A DNA stretch of 64,000 bases from Nonomuraea africana (GTDB taxonomy: Bacteria > Actinomycetota > Actinomycetes > Streptosporangiales > Streptosporangiaceae), in the NCBI RefSeq assembly GCF_014873535.1, contig NZ_JADBEF010000001.1:1116001-1180000 (forward strand), in the 5' to 3' direction. Positions 59,809 to 64,000 of this stretch are shown here, piece by piece. The stretch's first letter is position 1. Each line of letters starts with the position of its first letter. A program made the position numbers and the translations under genes. The notes under the pieces were generated by a model. The model saw nothing but the letters and a program-made list of their open reading frames with translations, did not search any database and was not told where the DNA came from.

Positions 59809-61197
59809 GTGCTGCTGACGATCTCGACCACCGCCTCGCCCGCCACCGACCTGGGGTTCCTTCTGCACAAGCATCCGGACAGGGTGCAGGAGTTCTCCCA
59901 GTCGTTCGGCACGGCCAGGGTGTTCTACCCGGAGGCGGGCGAGGACCGGTGCACCGCGGCGCTCATGCTCGACGTCGACCCCGTGGCGCTGGTCCGCTCG
60001 AAGGGCAGGACCGCGCCCGACTTCAGCCTGGGCCAGTACGTCAACGACCGGCCCTACGCGGCCTCCTCGCTGCTGGCCGTGGCGCTCGGCGACGTCTTCC
60101 GCACCGCCAGGGCGGGCCGCTGCGCCGCCAGGCCCGAGCTGGCGGCGGCCCCGCTGCCGCTGGAGATCGCGATTCCGGCCCTGCCGTGCAGGGGAGGACC
60201 CGACCTGGCGCGCAGGCTGTTCGAGCCGCTCGGCTGGGAGACCGAGGCGCTGGCCGTCCCCCTGGACGACGCCTTCCCCGAGTGGGGCGACTCGCGGTAC
60301 GTGAGCCTGCGGCTGCGTGGCGGCCTCAGGCTGGCCGACGCGCTCAACCACCTGTACGTGCTGCTGCCGGTGCTCGACGACGGCAAGCACTACTGGATCG
60401 CGCCCGACGAGGTCGACAAGCTGATCCGCGCGGGAGAGGGCTGGCTGGCCGCGCACCCCGAGCGCAACCTGATCACCCGGCGCTACCTCGGGCGGCGCAG
60501 GGCCCTCGAGCGTACGGCCCTCGCCAGGCTCGCCGAGGTGGGCGACGAGACCGAGGAGGCGCTCGAGCCACGGATCGAGGAGGAGAAGGAGCGGTCCGTC
60601 CCGCTCAACACGCTGCGCCGGGAGGCGGTCGTGCGCACGCTGGAGGAGCTGGGCGCGCTCTCCGTCATCGACCTGGGCTGCGGCTCGGGGCAGCTGCTCG
60701 GCGCGCTGCTGGCCCAGCCGAGGTTCGCCAGGATCACCGGCGTGGACGTCTCCACGCTCGCGCTGGCCATCGCCGCCCGCAAGCTGCGCCTGGAGCGGAT
60801 GCCCGAAGCCAAGCGGGCCAGGCTCACGCTCTTCCAGGGCGCGCTCACCTACACCGACCCGCGTTTCGCCGGGTACGACGCGGCGGTGCTCATGGAGGTC
60901 GTCGAGCACGTCGACCCGCCCCGGCTGGCGGCGCTCGAGCGGGTGGTGTTCGGCCAGGCCAGGCCGGTGCACGTGATCGTGACCACGCCCAACGCCGAGT
61001 ACAACGTCAACTACGAGTTCCTGACCGGGATGCGGCACCCCGACCACCGCTTCGAGTGGACCCGCGAGGAGTTCACCGCGTGGGCCACCGCCACCGCCGA
61101 GCGGTACGGCTACCGCGTCACCTTCACGCCGGTCGGCGAAGAGGACCCCGAGCACGGGGCGCCGACCCAGATGGGAGTCTTCACCCGTGACCATTAG
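59809..61197 (+). CDS. hen1: 3'-terminal RNA ribose 2'-O-methyltransferase Hen1
   Basis: The protein has 462 aa from a GTG start. The N-terminal bacterial-Hen1 domain (about 1-240) contains FLLHKHPDRVQEF, FYPEAGEDRCTAALMLDVDP and GLRLADALNHLYVLLPVLDD. The C-terminal methyltransferase has SVIDLGCGSGQLLGALL (SAM motif I), GVDVSTLALAIA and the metal site of Hen1 proteins (ALMEVVEHVDPPRL with Glu/Glu/His, ending MRHPDHRFEWTREEF). It methylates the 3'-terminal 2'-OH of a cleaved RNA before ligation, so the repaired site resists the same ribonuclease. It overlaps pnkp by 11 bp, and the proteins form a known complex. Confidence 0.95.
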   Translation: MLLTISTTASPATDLGFLLHKHPDRVQEFSQSFGTARVFYPEAGEDRCTAALMLDVDPVALVRSKGRTAPDFSLGQYVNDRPYAASSLLAVALGDVFRTARAGRCAARPELAAAPLPLEIAIPALPCRGGPDLARRLFEPLGWETEALAVPLDDAFPEWGDSRYVSLRLRGGLRLADALNHLYVLLPVLDDGKHYWIAPDEVDKLIRAGEGWLAAHPERNLITRRYLGRRRALERTALARLAEVGDETEEALEPRIEEEKERSVPLNTLRREAVVRTLEELGALSVIDLGCGSGQLLGALLAQPRFARITGVDVSTLALAIAARKLRLERMPEAKRARLTLFQGALTYTDPRFAGYDAAVLMEVVEHVDPPRLAALERVVFGQARPVHVIVTTPNAEYNVNYEFLTGMRHPDHRFEWTREEFTAWATATAERYGYRVTFTPVGEEDPEHGAPTQMGVFTRDH

Positions 61198-63679
61198 GAT
61201 CCCGGAGCTGTCGCTCGTGGTGCTCGTCGGCGTCTCCGGCAGCGGGAAGTCGACGTTCGCCGCCAGGCACTTCAAGCCCACCCAGGTCATCTCCTCCGAC
61301 TTCTGCCGCGGTCTGGTCTCCGACGACGAGAACGACCAGTCGGCCACCCAGGCCGCCTTCGACCTGCTCGACCACATCGTCGAGACCAGGCTCTCGCGCG
61401 GCCTGCTGACCGTCGTCGACGCCACCAGCGTGCAGTTCGCCGCGCGCCAGAAGCTCATCGCGCTGGCCAGGAAACACGACGTGCTGTGCGACGCGATCGT
61501 GCTCGACGTGCCCGAGGAGGTGGCGATCGAGCGCAACGCCGGCCGTCCCGACCGTGACTTCGGCCCCGGCGTGGTGATCCGCCAGCGCAAGGACCTGCGC
61601 CGCTCCCTCGGCAAGATCAGCAGGGACGGCTTCCGTAGGGTCCACGTGCTGCGCGGCGTGGAGGAGATCGACCACGCCACCGTCTCCTACGAGAAGGCGT
61701 GGACCGACAAGAAGGAGCTCACCGGCCCCTTCGACCTCATCGGCGACATCCACGGCTGCCGCGCCGAGCTGGAGACGCTGCTCACCGAGCTGGGCTGGGA
61801 GCTGACCCGCGTGGACGGCAGGGCGGTCGGCGCCGTCCATCCCGAGGGCAGGACGGCCGTCTTCGTCGGCGACCTGGTCGACAGGGGGCCCGACTCGCCC
61901 GGCGTGGTCCGGCTGGTCATGGGCATGGTCGCCGCGGGCACCGCGATCTGCGTGCGCGGCAACCACGAGGAGAAGCTGGTCAGGGCGCTCAAGGGGGCCA
62001 GGGTCAAGGTCGCACACGGCCTGGAGCAGTCGCTGGAGCAGTTCGCCGCCGAGCCCGAGGAGTTCACCCGCGCGGCGACCGCGTTCCTCGACGGCCTCAT
62101 CAGCCACTACCAGCTCGACGGCGGCCGTCTGGTCGTCGCCCACGCCGGGCTGAAGGAGGCCTACCACGGCCGCGCCTCGGGCCGGGTCCGCGCGTTCGCG
62201 CTCTACGGCGAGACGACGGGCGAGACCGACGAGTACGGCCTGCCCGTCCGCTACCCGTGGGCGCAGGAGTACCGGGGCCGGGCCATGGTCGTCTACGGGC
62301 ACACCCCGACGACCAGGCCGGAGTGGATCAACAACACGATCTGCCTGGACACCGGTTGCGTCTTCGGCGGCAGCCTCACCGCCCTGCGCTACCCCTCGCG
62401 CGAGATCGTCTCCGTCCCGGCAGAGAAGGTCTGGTACGAGCCGGTCAGGCCGCTCTCCGCACCCGGCTACCGCGACCCCGTCACGCTCGACATCGGCGAC
62501 GTGAGCGGCACCAGGCACATCGAGACGCGCTTCGGCGGCCGGGTCAAGGTCATGGAGGAGAACGCGGCCGCCGCGCTCGAGGTGATGAGCCGGTTCGCCG
62601 TCGATCCGCGCTGGCTCGTGTACCTGCCGCCGACCATGGCGCCGCCGGAGACCTCGAAGCTGGACGGCTACCTGGAGCACCCGCACGAGGCGTTCGAGGA
62701 GTTCGCCGCCCAGGGCGTGGACGAGGTCGTGTGCGAGGAGAAGCACATGGGCTCGCGGGCGGTCGCCGTCCTGGCCAGGACTCCTGAGGTGGCGGCCGAG
62801 CGGTTCGGCGTCGCCGACGGCTCCACCGGAGCCGTCTACACCCGCACCGGGCGGCCGTTCTTCGCCGACCTCGGCCCGCTGGTCGAGCGGCTGCGGGTGG
62901 CCTGCGAGCCGCTGTGGGAGGCGCTCGGCTCCGACTGGGTGGCGCTCGACTGCGAGCTGCTGCCCTGGTCGGCCAAGGCGGGGGAGCTGATCCGCGTGCA
63001 GTACGCCGCCGTGGGCGCCGCGGCCCGTGCCGCGCTGCCCGCGGTCACGGCCGCACTGGAGGCGGCGGCAGGGCGCGGGCTGGATGTGGGCGAGTTGGTG
63101 AACCGCGCCCGCCGCCGTCACGACAACGCTGCCCGATTCCGCGACGCCTATGCGCGCTACTGCTGGCCGGTGGACGGCCTCGAGGGGGTACGGCTGGCGC
63201 CGTTCCAGATCCTGGCCTGCGAGGGACGCAACACCGCTCTGGAGCCGCACGCCTGGCACCTCGACACCCTCGCCCTGCTCGACGACCCGTTCATCACCCC
63301 GACCAGGCACCTGTTCGTCGATCTCACCTCGGCGCGGTCGCGGGAGAAGGCGGTCGAGTGGTGGGAGGAGCTGACCGCGCAGGGCGGCGAGGGCATGGTC
63401 GTCAAGCCCGCCGTCCACCAGCGTGGACGGGTCCAGCCGGGCGTGAAGGTGCGCGGACGCGAGTACCTGCGCATCATCTACGGCCCCGACTACACCGAGT
63501 CGCTCGACGTGCTGCGCCGCCGCTTCCTCGGCAAGAAGCGCTCCATGGCGCTGCGCGAGCACGCGCTCGGCCTGGAGGCGCTGGCCAGGCTGGCCGACGG
63601 TGACCCGCTCTGGCGCGTCCACGAACCGGTCTTCGCCGTGCTGGCCATGGAGTCGGAGCCGGTCGACCCGCGCCTGTGA
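61187..63679 (+). CDS. pnkp: Bacterial polynucleotide kinase-phosphatase-ligase (Pnkp)
   Basis: The protein has 830 aa; GTG at 61187 overlaps the end of hen1. Kinase domain: LVVLVGVSGSGKSTFA (Walker A, about 11-25). Central phosphatase domain: FDLIGDIHGCRAE, AVFVGDLVDRGPDSPG and VRGNHEEK, a calcineurin-like 2'-3' cyclic phosphatase. Ligase domain: the nucleotidyl Lys is in CEEKHMGSRAVAV (about 526), followed by YTRTGRPFF, DCELLPW and EGMVVKP (motif V). It heals and adenylates RNA ends. With Hen1 it seals ribotoxin-cut RNA, such as tRNA cleaved by anticodon nucleases. The pair stands alone with no toxin gene beside it. Confidence 0.95.
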   Translation: MTIRIPELSLVVLVGVSGSGKSTFAARHFKPTQVISSDFCRGLVSDDENDQSATQAAFDLLDHIVETRLSRGLLTVVDATSVQFAARQKLIALARKHDVLCDAIVLDVPEEVAIERNAGRPDRDFGPGVVIRQRKDLRRSLGKISRDGFRRVHVLRGVEEIDHATVSYEKAWTDKKELTGPFDLIGDIHGCRAELETLLTELGWELTRVDGRAVGAVHPEGRTAVFVGDLVDRGPDSPGVVRLVMGMVAAGTAICVRGNHEEKLVRALKGARVKVAHGLEQSLEQFAAEPEEFTRAATAFLDGLISHYQLDGGRLVVAHAGLKEAYHGRASGRVRAFALYGETTGETDEYGLPVRYPWAQEYRGRAMVVYGHTPTTRPEWINNTICLDTGCVFGGSLTALRYPSREIVSVPAEKVWYEPVRPLSAPGYRDPVTLDIGDVSGTRHIETRFGGRVKVMEENAAAALEVMSRFAVDPRWLVYLPPTMAPPETSKLDGYLEHPHEAFEEFAAQGVDEVVCEEKHMGSRAVAVLARTPEVAAERFGVADGSTGAVYTRTGRPFFADLGPLVERLRVACEPLWEALGSDWVALDCELLPWSAKAGELIRVQYAAVGAAARAALPAVTAALEAAAGRGLDVGELVNRARRRHDNAARFRDAYARYCWPVDGLEGVRLAPFQILACEGRNTALEPHAWHLDTLALLDDPFITPTRHLFVDLTSARSREKAVEWWEELTAQGGEGMVVKPAVHQRGRVQPGVKVRGREYLRIIYGPDYTESLDVLRRRFLGKKRSMALREHALGLEALARLADGDPLWRVHEPVFAVLAMESEPVDPRL

Positions 63680-63738
63680 CGGGTCAAGTTCGAGCATGCG
63701 CCGCCGTATCGCGAGCGCTGTCCGGGTAGTGCCAGGGC

Positions 63739-64000
63739 ATGGCGACTACGGGTGAGACGCACCACGAGCACCTGGGGCACGTGGTGTTCATCACGGCGGC
63801 GGCCGCGATCCGCGGGTTCCTGTTCGGCTACGACAGCTCGGTGATCAACGGCGCGGTCGTCGGGATCCAGCGGCACTTCGGCATGGGTCCGGGCCAGACC
63901 GGGTTCGTCGTCGCCATGCCATCGCCCTGGTCGACAAGATCGGCCGCAAACCGCTGCTGCTCATCGGCTCGGCCGGCATGACGGTCTCCCTGGCGGTCGC
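63739..64000 (+). pseudogene. MFS sugar-porter gene with internal deletion, cut by the window end
   Basis: The first 60 codons (GETHHEHLGHVVFITAAAAI and RGFLFGYDSSVINGAVVGIQ) match the N-terminus of sugar porters. After GFVVA the sequence jumps to DNA that, in another frame, reads IALVDKIGRKPLLLIGSAGM, a motif belonging to the second half of such transporters (VDKxGRRxLLL). About 250 residues and the frame are lost. At the junction GTCGTCGCCAT matches both sides in typical genes, suggesting recombination through short identity. The 3' end is outside the window. Confidence 0.7.

Overview
The window is GC-rich actinobacterial chromosome. GTG starts are common and coding is dense. The local gene order points to Streptosporangiales (Nonomuraea-like): sepH and a subtilase; ferrochelatase; inositol monophosphatase; dut-DUF3710-OB-fold-DUF3159; a TrkA pair with an APC permease and a TRAM-domain methyltransferase. 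This placement is inferred from gene content and style, not from a database match.

Layout. 1-9.9 kb: edge of sepH, a subtilase lacking its serine block, an internally deleted ECF41 sigma factor, a sugar-lactone oxidase, a polysaccharide deacetylase, an MFS permease, a lytic transglycosylase, ferrochelatase and an S9 peptidase. 9.85-18.76 kb: a lower-GC integrated element of 8,903 bp. 18.8-38.7 kb: inositol monophosphatase, a two-component system, DUF4193, a phenylacetate-catabolism block with its TetR regulator, otsA, valS, a PerM-type permease, the dut cluster and a Ser/Thr kinase. 38.7-44.4 kb: an IS5-family insertion, two TrkA proteins, a KimA-like permease and an RNA methyltransferase. 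44.4-54.7 kb: an accessory zone with a second IS5-family copy, an IS1182-like remnant, a frameshifted nitroreductase, truncated lipoproteins, a TetR/methyltransferase module and a two-gene membrane system. 54.8-64 kb: redox enzymes, a DHFR-like protein, two secreted proteins, an F420-type oxidoreductase, the Hen1-Pnkp RNA-repair pair and a broken sugar transporter.

The most notable object is the 8.9-kb element. It encodes a large serine integrase, an excisionase-like HTH protein, a primase-helicase next to an iteron/inverted-repeat region that looks like an origin, an HNH nuclease, an HK97-type major capsid protein and a GntR regulator behind a phased 18-bp iteron array. I see no terminase large subunit, portal, tail or lysis gene. 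It therefore resembles a capsid-encoding phage satellite rather than a complete prophage. It is integrated inside the 3' end of the S9 peptidase gene and supplies a substitute C-terminus. The displaced original 3' end can be read at the far boundary, where it overlaps the inositol monophosphatase start codon, so the insertion split a two-gene operon.

Other recurring themes are internally deleted or catalytically compromised genes (subtilase, ECF41, GH18-like protein, SDR, terminal MFS gene) and insertion of IS5-family elements at CTAG sites. CTAG is scarce in the host DNA and frequent in the integrated element. GC and CTAG statements are by eye.
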